NCBI GenBank assembly: GCA_905182735.1
Contig: CAJJCT010000007.1
Span: 1-64,000, forward strand
Source: Candidatus Marivariicella framensis
GTDB taxonomy: Bacteria; Bacteroidota; Bacteroidia; Flavobacteriales; Flavobacteriaceae
Length of the DNA stretch: 64,000 nucleotides
Direction: 5' to 3'
The notes beneath the pieces are model-generated. The model saw only the letters and a list, made by a program, of their open reading frames with translations. It did no database searches and was not told the DNA's origin. Shown piece by piece: positions 54,821 through 62,864 of this stretch (positions are counted from its first letter, which is position 1; each line of letters opens with the position of its first letter). The translations under genes and the position numbers were made by a program.

Positions 54821-56028
54821 TACCCGTCTAGTCCCTCTGGATACAAAAAGTGATTATAAGGGAATCTAGTAATATGAATATCACGAACGACTTTATATGT
54901 GTCTTCTCTAAACTTTTTAAAATTATCTTTTTGAAGAGCAGATATAAATACACTTTTACCATTACTTTGACTAACCCAAGAAGTTTCTAATTCTTCAATA
55001 GTAAAGTTCTTGTTTGTCTTTTTAGAAATTAAATCATCTGAATCCCATGGTTCTGGCTCGTATGCATCAATCTTATTAAAAACCATTAATGTAGGTTTGT
55101 CTATACTTTTTATATCGTGTAAAATTTGATTTACAGACTCAATGTGATCTTCAAAATTAGGGTGAGATATATCAACAACATGAAGGAGCAAGTCGGCCTC
55201 TTGAACTTCATCAAGGGTGCTTTTAAATGATTCAACCAATTGAGTTGGAAGCTTTCTTATAAAACCTACTGTATCACTAAGCAAAAAAGGAAGATTACCA
55301 ATTACAACTTTACGCACAGTAGTATCTAAGGTAGCGAACAATTTATTCTCAGCAAAAACATCACTTTTTGAAATTACATTCATTAAGGTTGACTTTCCAA
55401 CGTTGGTGTATCCAACTAAAGCTACTCTAACAAGATCCCCTCTATTTCCTCTTTGAGTTGCCATTTGCTTATCTATAAGTAATAACCTTTTTTTTAGAAG
55501 TGAAATTTTATCTCTGACTATTCTTCTATCGGTTTCAATTTCGGTTTCTCCTGGACCCCTCATTCCTATTCCTCCTTTTTGCCTTTCAAGATGAGTCCAA
55601 AGCCCCTTCAAACGGGGAAGTAAATATTGATATTGAGCTAATTCTACTTGGGTTCTTGCATAGCTTGTTTTAGCACGTTGAGCAAAAATATCAAGTATCA
55701 AGCCAGTTCTATCTAATATTTTACACCTAAGAATTTTTTCTATATTATTTTGTTGAGCAGGGGTTAATTCATCATCAAAAACAACTGTACTTACATCATT
55801 TTTACTAACAAAAACCTCAACTTCTGCTAACTTACCGCTTCCAATAAAAGTTTTTGGGTTAGGTAAATTTATTTTTTGAGTAAATCTCTTTATCACTTCT
55901 CCCCCTGCAGTAAAAGATAAAAACTCAAGTTCATCTATATATTCTCTTGATTTTTCTTCGTTTTGCTCAGGGGTTATTACACCAACTAAGACGGTCTTTT
56001 CGTAAACTAATGATTTTTGTTCAATCAT
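54817..56028 (-). CDS. hflX: GTPase HflX
   Basis: A ribosome-associated GTPase that splits stalled 70S ribosomes under stress. The 403 residues show the HflX N-terminal domain (VVFDDELTPAQQNNIEKIL...DRTGLILDIFAQRA), the glycine-rich linker GGIGMRGPGETEIETDRR, and the G domain with GYTNVGKST, DTVGFIRKLP and NKID. Its ATG overlaps lpxH by eight bases. Confidence 0.94.
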   Translation of the reverse strand: MIEQKSLVYEKTVLVGVITPEQNEEKSREYIDELEFLSFTAGGEVIKRFTQKINLPNPKTFIGSGKLAEVEVFVSKNDVSTVVFDDELTPAQQNNIEKILRCKILDRTGLILDIFAQRAKTSYARTQVELAQYQYLLPRLKGLWTHLERQKGGIGMRGPGETEIETDRRIVRDKISLLKKRLLLIDKQMATQRGNRGDLVRVALVGYTNVGKSTLMNVISKSDVFAENKLFATLDTTVRKVVIGNLPFLLSDTVGFIRKLPTQLVESFKSTLDEVQEADLLLHVVDISHPNFEDHIESVNQILHDIKSIDKPTLMVFNKIDAYEPEPWDSDDLISKKTNKNFTIEELETSWVSQSNGKSVFISALQKDNFKKFREDTYKVVRDIHITRFPYNHFLYPEGLDGY

Positions 56029-56794
56029 TAGTTAGTTTCCAAGTTTTCAACAATAGATTATAATTATTAAATTCAGCATATGTGTAATGATTAATCCAAT
56101 CTCCTAGATTAATATAACGAGATTTTTCAGTTGAAAGGTCCAAAGGAATATGTCTATGACCAAAAACATAAAAGTCTCTTGATTTTTCTTTTTGTTTTCT
56201 CAAAACGTATTGAAAAATAATTTCATTTTCAGGCCCATCATATTTTATATTATCATCACCAGAAATTAATTTATTGTTTATAGATAAATACTGAGCCAGT
56301 TTTACTCCAATATCAGGATGAATCCATCTAAATAAAAATTTCGATATTGGATTAATGAAGATTTTTTTCATTCTTTTATATCCATAATCTCCAGGGCCAA
56401 GACCATCTCCATGACCAATTAAAAAAGACTTACCATTTAAATTGAACTCCTGAGGCTTATGAAATACAGGAATGCCAAGTTCAGTAATAAAATAATTCTC
56501 CATCCACAAGTCATGGTTACCTACGAAAAAATATATTGGAATACCCTTATCAGACAGATTGGCTAATTTTCCAAGAATTCTCACAAACCCTTTTGGAACA
56601 ACAGATTTATATTCAAACCAAAAATCAAAAAGATCGCCTAATAAAAATAAAGCACCGACATCTTTTTCTATATAATTAAGCCATTCTAAAAACTTATTTT
56701 CTCTAATTTTACTAGAATCTGTAGATGGAGCACCAAAATGCTGGTCTGAAGCAAAATAGATTTTTTTATTTTTTGAAATGGATAAAGTATTCAT
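56021..56794 (-). CDS. lpxH: UDP-2,3-diacylglucosamine diphosphatase, LpxH-like
   Basis: A metallophosphoesterase of lipid A synthesis, making 2,3-diacylglucosamine 1-phosphate. The 257 residues have the metal motifs ASDQHFG (Asp17, His19), LGDLFDFWFEY, FFVGNHDLW and VFGHRHIPLD. The KMKKIF and FRWIHPDIG segments fit LpxH rather than general phosphoesterases. Confidence 0.85.
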   Translation of the reverse strand: MNTLSISKNKKIYFASDQHFGAPSTDSSKIRENKFLEWLNYIEKDVGALFLLGDLFDFWFEYKSVVPKGFVRILGKLANLSDKGIPIYFFVGNHDLWMENYFITELGIPVFHKPQEFNLNGKSFLIGHGDGLGPGDYGYKRMKKIFINPISKFLFRWIHPDIGVKLAQYLSINNKLISGDDNIKYDGPENEIIFQYVLRKQKEKSRDFYVFGHRHIPLDLSTEKSRYINLGDWINHYTYAEFNNYNLLLKTWKLTND

Positions 56795-56815
56795 CTACTA
56801 CAAAGATAGTGAAGC

Positions 56816-57970
56816 TTAATGATTAACCGCTTGTTCAATATCATCTATCAAGTCTTGAGAATCTTCTATTCCAACACTAAGTCTTATCAAAGAGTCTAAA
56901 ACTCCACTTTTTTCTCTTATTTTTTTTGGGATAGATGCGTGTGTCATACTTGCTGGATGACCAGATAAACTTTCAACACCACCAAGAGATTCAGCTAAAG
57001 TAAAGATCTTAAGGTTTTCAATAATTTTTATAGCATTTTCATAGTTAGAACCTTTAGGGATAAAAGAAATCATTCCTCCAAAATCATTCATTTGCTTTTT
57101 TGCGATTAAATGATTTGGATGATCAATTAAACCTGGCCAATATACTTTTTCAATTAAAGGACTCTTATTTAAAAACTCTGCTATTTTTTTGCCATTATAA
57201 CAATGACGTTCCATCCTTACAGCTAAAGTTTTAATTCCTCTTAGGGTAAGGAAACAGTCCATTGGTCCTGGAACAGCTCCACTTGCGTTTTGAATAAAAC
57301 GGAGACGTTCCTCAAGGTCGTCAGAATTTACAATTAATGCTCCTAAAATGACATCACTATGGCCAGCAATATATTTTGTCGCAGAGTGCATAACAATATC
57401 AGCTCCTAGTAAAAGTGGATTCTGTAAATAGGGTGATGCAAATGTATTATCAACAGCTAATAATATACTGTTTGACTGTGAGATATTACTTACAGCTTGA
57501 ATATCTACAATATTCATCATTGGATTGGTAGGAGTTTCAACCCAAATTAATTTTGTTTTTTTATTAACCTTAGACTCTATTTCATTTATGTTTTGAAGAT
57601 CAACAAAATGAAATTTTAAATCAAAGATTTCAAAAATTTTAGTGAAGAGTCTATAAGAACCTCCATACAAATCATGGGTAGCAATTATTTCATCACCAGG
57701 CTTTAACAATTTAAGTACTGCATCCATAGCTGCAAGACCCGAGCCAAAAGCTAATCCATGTTTTCCAGATTCTATACTGGCTAATGCATTTTCAAGAGCA
57801 GTTCTTGTCGGATTATGGGTCCTACTGTACTCATAACCTTTATGGCCCCCAGGAGTGGTTTGAGCATAAGTAGAAGTTTGATAAATAGGAGGCATAACTG
57901 CTCCAAAGGATTCATCAAGTTTTTGACCTCCGTGTATTACTCTAGAGTTAAAATGCATTTTTTTCTTCAT
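56816..57970 (-). CDS. Cystathionine gamma-synthase / gamma-lyase family enzyme
   Basis: A 384-residue PLP enzyme of the Cys/Met metabolism family. PLP binds the lysine in MHSATKYIAGHSDVILGAL; the phosphate loop is FGSGLAAMDAVL and the cofactor aspartate lies in LLAVDNTFASPYLQNP. The ending SLGGVESLSGHPASMTH is typical. Synthase (metB) and lyase (mccB) cannot be told apart by eye. A TAnnTTTG element lies just upstream. Confidence 0.9.
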   Translation of the reverse strand: MKKKMHFNSRVIHGGQKLDESFGAVMPPIYQTSTYAQTTPGGHKGYEYSRTHNPTRTALENALASIESGKHGLAFGSGLAAMDAVLKLLKPGDEIIATHDLYGGSYRLFTKIFEIFDLKFHFVDLQNINEIESKVNKKTKLIWVETPTNPMMNIVDIQAVSNISQSNSILLAVDNTFASPYLQNPLLLGADIVMHSATKYIAGHSDVILGALIVNSDDLEERLRFIQNASGAVPGPMDCFLTLRGIKTLAVRMERHCYNGKKIAEFLNKSPLIEKVYWPGLIDHPNHLIAKKQMNDFGGMISFIPKGSNYENAIKIIENLKIFTLAESLGGVESLSGHPASMTHASIPKKIREKSGVLDSLIRLSVGIEDSQDLIDDIEQAVNH

Positions 57971-57993
57971 GAAATTTGGACTTAAATTTTAAA

Positions 57994-58001
57994 CAAATGT
58001 A
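57994..58001 (-). promoter_or_regulatory. Possible -7 element for the cystathionine enzyme gene
   Basis: TACATTTG on the minus strand matches TAnnTTTG and lies 23 bases before the ATG. The -33 box is not clear. Confidence 0.35.
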
Positions 58002-58073
58002 TTTGATTTTATCATAAATATAATTACATATGATTAAAATACATTTTCTTTGTAAATGAAAAAATGAGTTTAA

Positions 58074-58427
58074 ATGTTATCTTTTTACTATTTAAAAAAC
58101 TGTTCAACTTGTAAAAAAATTATTAAAAAATTGGACTTAATTGAGTCAGAGAGCTTAATAGACATTAAAAAACAAGGTATTACTGAAAGTGAACTTGATT
58201 TTTTACACTCTCTTTCAGGTAGTTATGAATCATTGTTTAGCAAAAGATCTCAGTTATATAAGCAAAGAAAATTAAAGGATGTTAATCTTGATGAAATTGA
58301 CTTTAAAAAACTTATTTTGGAACACTACACCTTTCTGAAACGACCAGTATTAGTAATTGATGATAAAATTTTTATTGGAAATTCCCCAGAAATTATTAAA
58401 CAGGCAAAAAATATTATTAATGGATAA
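58074..58427 (+). CDS. ArsC/Spx-family thioredoxin-fold protein
   Basis: The 117 residues start with YYLKNCSTCKK, a CxxC (Cys10, Cys13) in the arsenate reductase position, and carry LKRPVLVIDDKIFIG, the family's cis-proline region. Members include arsenate reductases and Spx-like regulators; which applies is unclear. It overlaps the EamA gene by eight bases. Confidence 0.82.
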   Translation: MLSFYYLKNCSTCKKIIKKLDLIESESLIDIKKQGITESELDFLHSLSGSYESLFSKRSQLYKQRKLKDVNLDEIDFKKLILEHYTFLKRPVLVIDDKIFIGNSPEIIKQAKNIING

Positions 58428-59316
58428 AAGTAAAATTTTAGCTCTTATTGCTGCTTTGATTGCAACTACTATATATGGCTTAAATCATACTATTGCCAAA
58501 GTTATAATGCCTCAATATATTGGAGCCTTTGGATTAGTTCAATTGAGACTTATGGGAGCTGGTTTTATTTTTTTCATCATTAGTTTCTTTGCTCCAAAAC
58601 AGAAAATTGATACCGCCGATTATTTAAGATTATTTTTCGCCGCATTACTTGGTACATGTATTAATATGTTAATGTTTTTAAAAGGATTAGAACTATCTAC
58701 ACCTATTAATAGTGGTGTAATAATTACGTTAACTCCTGTAATGGTTTTGATTTTATCTTATATTTTTCTAAAAGAAAAAATTGGACTCACAAAACTTGGA
58801 GGAATTATATTTGGTTTTGCTGGAGCTCTTATATTAATTTTTTATGGAAAAGAAGTTAGTGAAAATGCCCCTAATGCAATGTTGGGGAATATTATGTTTT
58901 TAATTAACGCATCTGCGTTTGCTGGATATTTAGTTTTATCCAAGCCACTTACTCAAAGATATCACACTTTAGTTTTGATGAAATGGATGTTTTTTATTGG
59001 ATTTATTTTATCTTTTCCAGTTACATATAACGAATTTAGGTTAGTACAATGGACCTCACTGCCGTTTGAAGCTTTATGGCGAATGGCTTTTGTTGTTATT
59101 GGAACAACCTTTTTAACTTATATGTTAAACATGTATGCACTTAAAAGTCTTCCCGCCTCAACAATAGGGGCTTTCATATACTTACAACCCCCAATTGCAA
59201 TAATTTATGCTATAGTAACAGGAAATGATTCACTAGATTTAATAAAAGTTATTGCAATGGTTTTAGTTTTTTCAGGTGTATATTTTGCTACTACTAAATT
59301 AAAAAAAACATCCTAA
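58420..59316 (+). CDS. EamA/DMT-family transporter
   Basis: 298 residues and about ten membrane helices in two EamA halves (about 5-135 and 150-295). The start chosen is ATG 58420 (MDKSKILALIAALIATTIYG), which overlaps the previous stop; an earlier in-frame ATG would extend far into the ArsC-like gene. EamA proteins export metabolites or amino acids; the substrate is unknown. Confidence 0.88.
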   Translation: MDKSKILALIAALIATTIYGLNHTIAKVIMPQYIGAFGLVQLRLMGAGFIFFIISFFAPKQKIDTADYLRLFFAALLGTCINMLMFLKGLELSTPINSGVIITLTPVMVLILSYIFLKEKIGLTKLGGIIFGFAGALILIFYGKEVSENAPNAMLGNIMFLINASAFAGYLVLSKPLTQRYHTLVLMKWMFFIGFILSFPVTYNEFRLVQWTSLPFEALWRMAFVVIGTTFLTYMLNMYALKSLPASTIGAFIYLQPPIAIIYAIVTGNDSLDLIKVIAMVLVFSGVYFATTKLKKTS

Positions 59317-59320
59317 TAAC

Positions 59321-59965
59321 TTATTGAACAGCCCAAACTAACCCACCTGTTGCTTCCTGAAGGTCAACACATCCCTTTTGTTCTCCTGGAACAGGTCTAA
59401 AGTCAAGTACATTTTTTGCTATATATTCGTTGTGCCATCTATAGGCAGACACTGCCCATTGTCTAAGAGTTACAAGTGAAACATATGCCATAGCCTCCTC
59501 GGGAACTGATGTGTTTTGATCGTTTAAAATTTTTGACCAATAATTACTATTCATTGAATCCCATTCTTTAATTTGATCACCCTCTGCTAAAAGAAACTTT
59601 TTTAATTGATTTTCACATTCATCAAAAGTTAATTTATAAACACTTGATTTTGAATTGGAAATCAATGTGTTATTAATAAGTGAATTCACGTTTTGAATAC
59701 CATATGTATCTTCTTTCTTAGCTAAACTTGCATATGAGTCAATATACCTGATAAGCTTAAGTTCTGATGCTCCGGGTATTCCATCAGATTCAGGAATAAT
59801 GAGCTCAAGAAATTTCTCTACAATTTCTTTTTGATCTAATGAAAAAAAGCTTGGTTTCCAATCTATTTCTGATTGACAACTTTGAAATATACTTGCAAGA
59901 GCAGGAGTTACAGTTAGTGAACCAACTGAAAATCCAATATTTTTTAATGCGTTTCTTCTGTTCAT
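59321..59965 (-). CDS. Gluconate 2-dehydrogenase subunit 3-like protein, Tat-exported
   Basis: The 214-residue small subunit of membrane-linked sugar dehydrogenases. It starts with a Tat-type signal (MNRRNALKNIGFSVGSLTVTPALA), followed by a possible lipid-site cysteine in FQSCQ. The mature part has IPESDGIPGASELKLIRYID and WAVSAYRWHN. In such enzymes the catalytic subunit has no signal and is carried across by this one. Three bases separate it from the GMC gene. Confidence 0.85.
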   Translation of the reverse strand: MNRRNALKNIGFSVGSLTVTPALASIFQSCQSEIDWKPSFFSLDQKEIVEKFLELIIPESDGIPGASELKLIRYIDSYASLAKKEDTYGIQNVNSLINNTLISNSKSSVYKLTFDECENQLKKFLLAEGDQIKEWDSMNSNYWSKILNDQNTSVPEEAMAYVSLVTLRQWAVSAYRWHNEYIAKNVLDFRPVPGEQKGCVDLQEATGGLVWAVQ

Positions 59966-59968
59966 TTT

Positions 59969-61660
59969 TTAAATATTCATTTTTTTAAGTTCTTCTACCG
60001 CATGATTAGCAGCTCTTGCAGATAAAGCCATATAGGTAATAGAGGGGTTTGTACACCCAGCAGATGTCATAGCAGATCCATCAGTAACATAAACATTAGG
60101 AACACTATGAAGTTGGTTGTTTTTATTTAAAATGGAAGTTTTTGGATCATGTCCCATACGTGCTGTTCCCATCTCATGAATACCATTCCCAAAATTGTAA
60201 GTAGAATCATATCCAGTAATATTTTTAAAACCAGCCTTATCGAGCATTTCAATGGCTTGTTGCTGCATATCTTTTCTCATATTCAATTCGTTTTCTTTAA
60301 TTTCACAATCAAAGTTTACTGTAGGCAAACCCCATTTATCAGTTTTATCATAATCTAACGACATGTGATTTTCATGATATGGTAGAATTTCACCAAATGC
60401 TCCAAGGTTAATTCCCCAATCTCCAGGAGTTAATATTTCTTTTTTAAATTCAGATCCATATGCATTCTCTGGAATGACATTCCATGAACCTCTACTTCCT
60501 CCTCCTTGATACCCATAACCTCTAATGAAATCTTTTTGATCAGTTTTACCTCCAAGATTTCTAAATCTAGGTAAATAATGTCCGTTGGGTCTAGAGCCTG
60601 TATAGTATTTGTCTTTATGAGCATCTGAGGTTCCATATGCTCCAATTTGAAAATGATGATCCATTAGGTTGTGTCCTAATTCTCCAGAATCATTTCCCAT
60701 TCCATTTGGGAATCGATCTGATTTTGACTGCATTAATATTGAAGTTGTTGGAATAGTTGAAGCGCACAAGAAAACGACTTTTGCTGAATATTCTATAGTT
60801 TCATTTGTTTCTGAATCTGTAATTCTTACTCCGGAAGCACGTTTTGCCTCTTCATCATAGATAACCTCTGTAACAATAGAGTTAGGTCTTAAAGTCATGT
60901 TTCCTGAAGCTTCGGCTGCTGGAAGTGTTGAGGAGTTACTACTGAAATAAGCCCCATAAGGACAGCCTCTTCTGCATTTATTTCTGTACTGACAAGACAC
61001 TCTTCCTAAGCCTGGCTTAGTTCCCTCAGTAATGTGAGCAACTCTTCCAATTGTAAGTAAACGATCATCATAATTTTGTTCTAGAGATTTTTTTAAATCC
61101 TTCTCAACACAAAACATTTCCATTGGTTTGAGGAACTTTCCATCTGGAATTTGAGGTAAGCCTAATTTTTCACCACTAATACCTATGTACTCCTCAACAT
61201 AATCATACCATGGAGCTATATCTTTGTATCTTATTGGCCAATCAACGGCAACACCTTCTTTTAAATTTGCATCAAAATCTAAATCTCCTAATCGATAAAC
61301 TTGACGACCCCACAATAATGATCTTCCCCCAACATGGTATCCTCTAATCCAGTTAAATGGTTTTGTTTCGCTGTATGGGTTTTCAATGTCATCAACAAAA
61401 AAATGTTTTGTTGATTCAGAATTCACATAACCTGTTCTACTTTGTTTTGGTTGACTTTTTTTAATTTCTTCTGTAATTATATCACCTGCTGGATAATCCC
61501 ATTTCTGATCGTTCATTGTCTTATAATCCTCAACATGCTTTACCATTGGACCTCTTTCAAGGACTAATGTCTTTAATCCTTTTTCACATAATTCTTTTGC
61601 AGCCCATCCTCCACTGACTCCAGTTCCAACGACTATAGCGTCGTAATTGTTTTTAATCAT
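59969..61660 (-). CDS. GMC-family FAD sugar dehydrogenase with cysteine cluster motif
   Basis: 563 residues. FAD binding: AIVVGTGVSGGWAAKELCEKG...VLERG. The catalytic His/Asn region is EMGTARMGHD and SAGCTNPSITYMALSARAANH. Cys223, Cys229 and Cys233 form C-x5-C-x3-C, the spacing I recall for the [3Fe-4S] ligands of bacterial FAD glucose dehydrogenases, so electrons probably leave through an iron-sulfur cluster. It has no signal peptide; the Tat-borne small subunit downstream probably exports it. Related Bacteroidota enzymes oxidise glycosides at C-3. Confidence 0.87.
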   Translation of the reverse strand: MIKNNYDAIVVGTGVSGGWAAKELCEKGLKTLVLERGPMVKHVEDYKTMNDQKWDYPAGDIITEEIKKSQPKQSRTGYVNSESTKHFFVDDIENPYSETKPFNWIRGYHVGGRSLLWGRQVYRLGDLDFDANLKEGVAVDWPIRYKDIAPWYDYVEEYIGISGEKLGLPQIPDGKFLKPMEMFCVEKDLKKSLEQNYDDRLLTIGRVAHITEGTKPGLGRVSCQYRNKCRRGCPYGAYFSSNSSTLPAAEASGNMTLRPNSIVTEVIYDEEAKRASGVRITDSETNETIEYSAKVVFLCASTIPTTSILMQSKSDRFPNGMGNDSGELGHNLMDHHFQIGAYGTSDAHKDKYYTGSRPNGHYLPRFRNLGGKTDQKDFIRGYGYQGGGSRGSWNVIPENAYGSEFKKEILTPGDWGINLGAFGEILPYHENHMSLDYDKTDKWGLPTVNFDCEIKENELNMRKDMQQQAIEMLDKAGFKNITGYDSTYNFGNGIHEMGTARMGHDPKTSILNKNNQLHSVPNVYVTDGSAMTSAGCTNPSITYMALSARAANHAVEELKKMNI

Positions 61661-61874
61661 TAATTAATGTTTTATTACTCTTAGTTGGTGTTTTTTATTT
61701 CGCTTTACTGAAATAAAAGATGAATTTACAAATTATTATCAATTTTTTTTTTTTTTAATGTTTATTTCTAAATAATAATTTTGATAAGTGAAATTTCAAT
61801 AATATTAAGTTTTTTTAATATGAGTATATTTATCTACTTTTAGAAAAGCACAACCAACCTTAACATTCAAATAA

Positions 61875-62843
61875 ATGAATCGTAAAAAATTTTTATCCAA
61901 CATTACTTTTGCAGGAATAGGGATTAGTTCTCTAGGAATAACCGCTTGCAATAACCAAGCTAAAAAAAGGATTGTTTCTTCAGCTGCTAAAAATCCTTTT
62001 TTTAAAATATCACTTGCACAGTGGTCCATTAATAGAATGATTAAAAATGGGGATATTTCTCCGTACAAGTTTGCTGAATTAGCGAAAAAATGGGGTTTTG
62101 AAGGAATAGAATATGTTAATACTTTGTATGAAGATGTTATGAATAGCTCCAATAAAAGTTCAGCCCTAAAAAACTTTATAATTAAAAATAATCAGCTTGC
62201 AAATCAATATGACATAAAAAACTTATTGATTATGATAGATGAAGAAGGAGATTTATCTTCAGGGGATAAAAATACTCGATTATTAGCTATAGAAAATCAT
62301 AAACCATGGGTTGAGGTAGCAAGTGAAATGGGGTGTCATTCTATAAGGGTAAATTTACATGGTAGTATTAATAAAGTTGAATCATGGAAAGCTTCATCAA
62401 AATACAGCTTAAGTATTCTATCAGATTATGCCTCAAATTATAACATTAATATAATTGTGGAAAATCATGGGGGTTATTCTTCTGATGCAGATCTTTTGAT
62501 TGGTGTTATAAATGATGTCAATAAAATCAATTGTGGAACACTACCAGACTTTGGTAATTTTTGCATTTCAAAAAAATGGGGGGCTGCTAACGATGAATGT
62601 GATAAAGAATATGATAGGTATTTAGGCGTTAAAAAGCTTATGTCAAAAGCTTTTGCAGTTAGTGCCAAATCATATGACTTTAACCTAGAAGGAAATGAAA
62701 AAACTATAGATTATGATAAAATGTTAAATATTGTCAAAGAGGCTAACTATTCAGGCTATATTGGAGTGGAATATGAAGGGTCTATATTGACTGAGGAAGC
62801 TGGAACTATTGCCACTAGAGACCTTTTATTAAAGCATAATTAA
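61875..62843 (+). CDS. Sugar phosphate isomerase/epimerase-like TIM-barrel lipoprotein
   Basis: 322 residues. The export signal combines a Tat-like start (MNRKKFLSNITFAG) with a lipobox (LGITAC, Cys25), so the protein is probably folded before export and membrane-anchored. The barrel shows KFAELAKKWGFEGIEYV, MGCHSIRVNLHGS, NIIVENHGGYSSD, TLPDFGNFC and GYIGVEYEG, the metal-ligand strands of xylose-isomerase-like proteins. Next to a GMC dehydrogenase it may act on 3-keto sugars. It is divergent from that gene across 214 bases that hold a T14 tract at 61743-61756. Confidence 0.82.
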   Translation: MNRKKFLSNITFAGIGISSLGITACNNQAKKRIVSSAAKNPFFKISLAQWSINRMIKNGDISPYKFAELAKKWGFEGIEYVNTLYEDVMNSSNKSSALKNFIIKNNQLANQYDIKNLLIMIDEEGDLSSGDKNTRLLAIENHKPWVEVASEMGCHSIRVNLHGSINKVESWKASSKYSLSILSDYASNYNINIIVENHGGYSSDADLLIGVINDVNKINCGTLPDFGNFCISKKWGAANDECDKEYDRYLGVKKLMSKAFAVSAKSYDFNLEGNEKTIDYDKMLNIVKEANYSGYIGVEYEGSILTEEAGTIATRDLLLKHN

Positions 62844-62864
62844 AAATAATAAATCTTAATCACT

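Noticed and set aside
61743-61756. Run of 14 Ts between the GMC and epimerase-like genes
   Set aside because: No hairpin precedes it on either strand for termination; it may be a plain homopolymer and no phase-variable start is placed on it.
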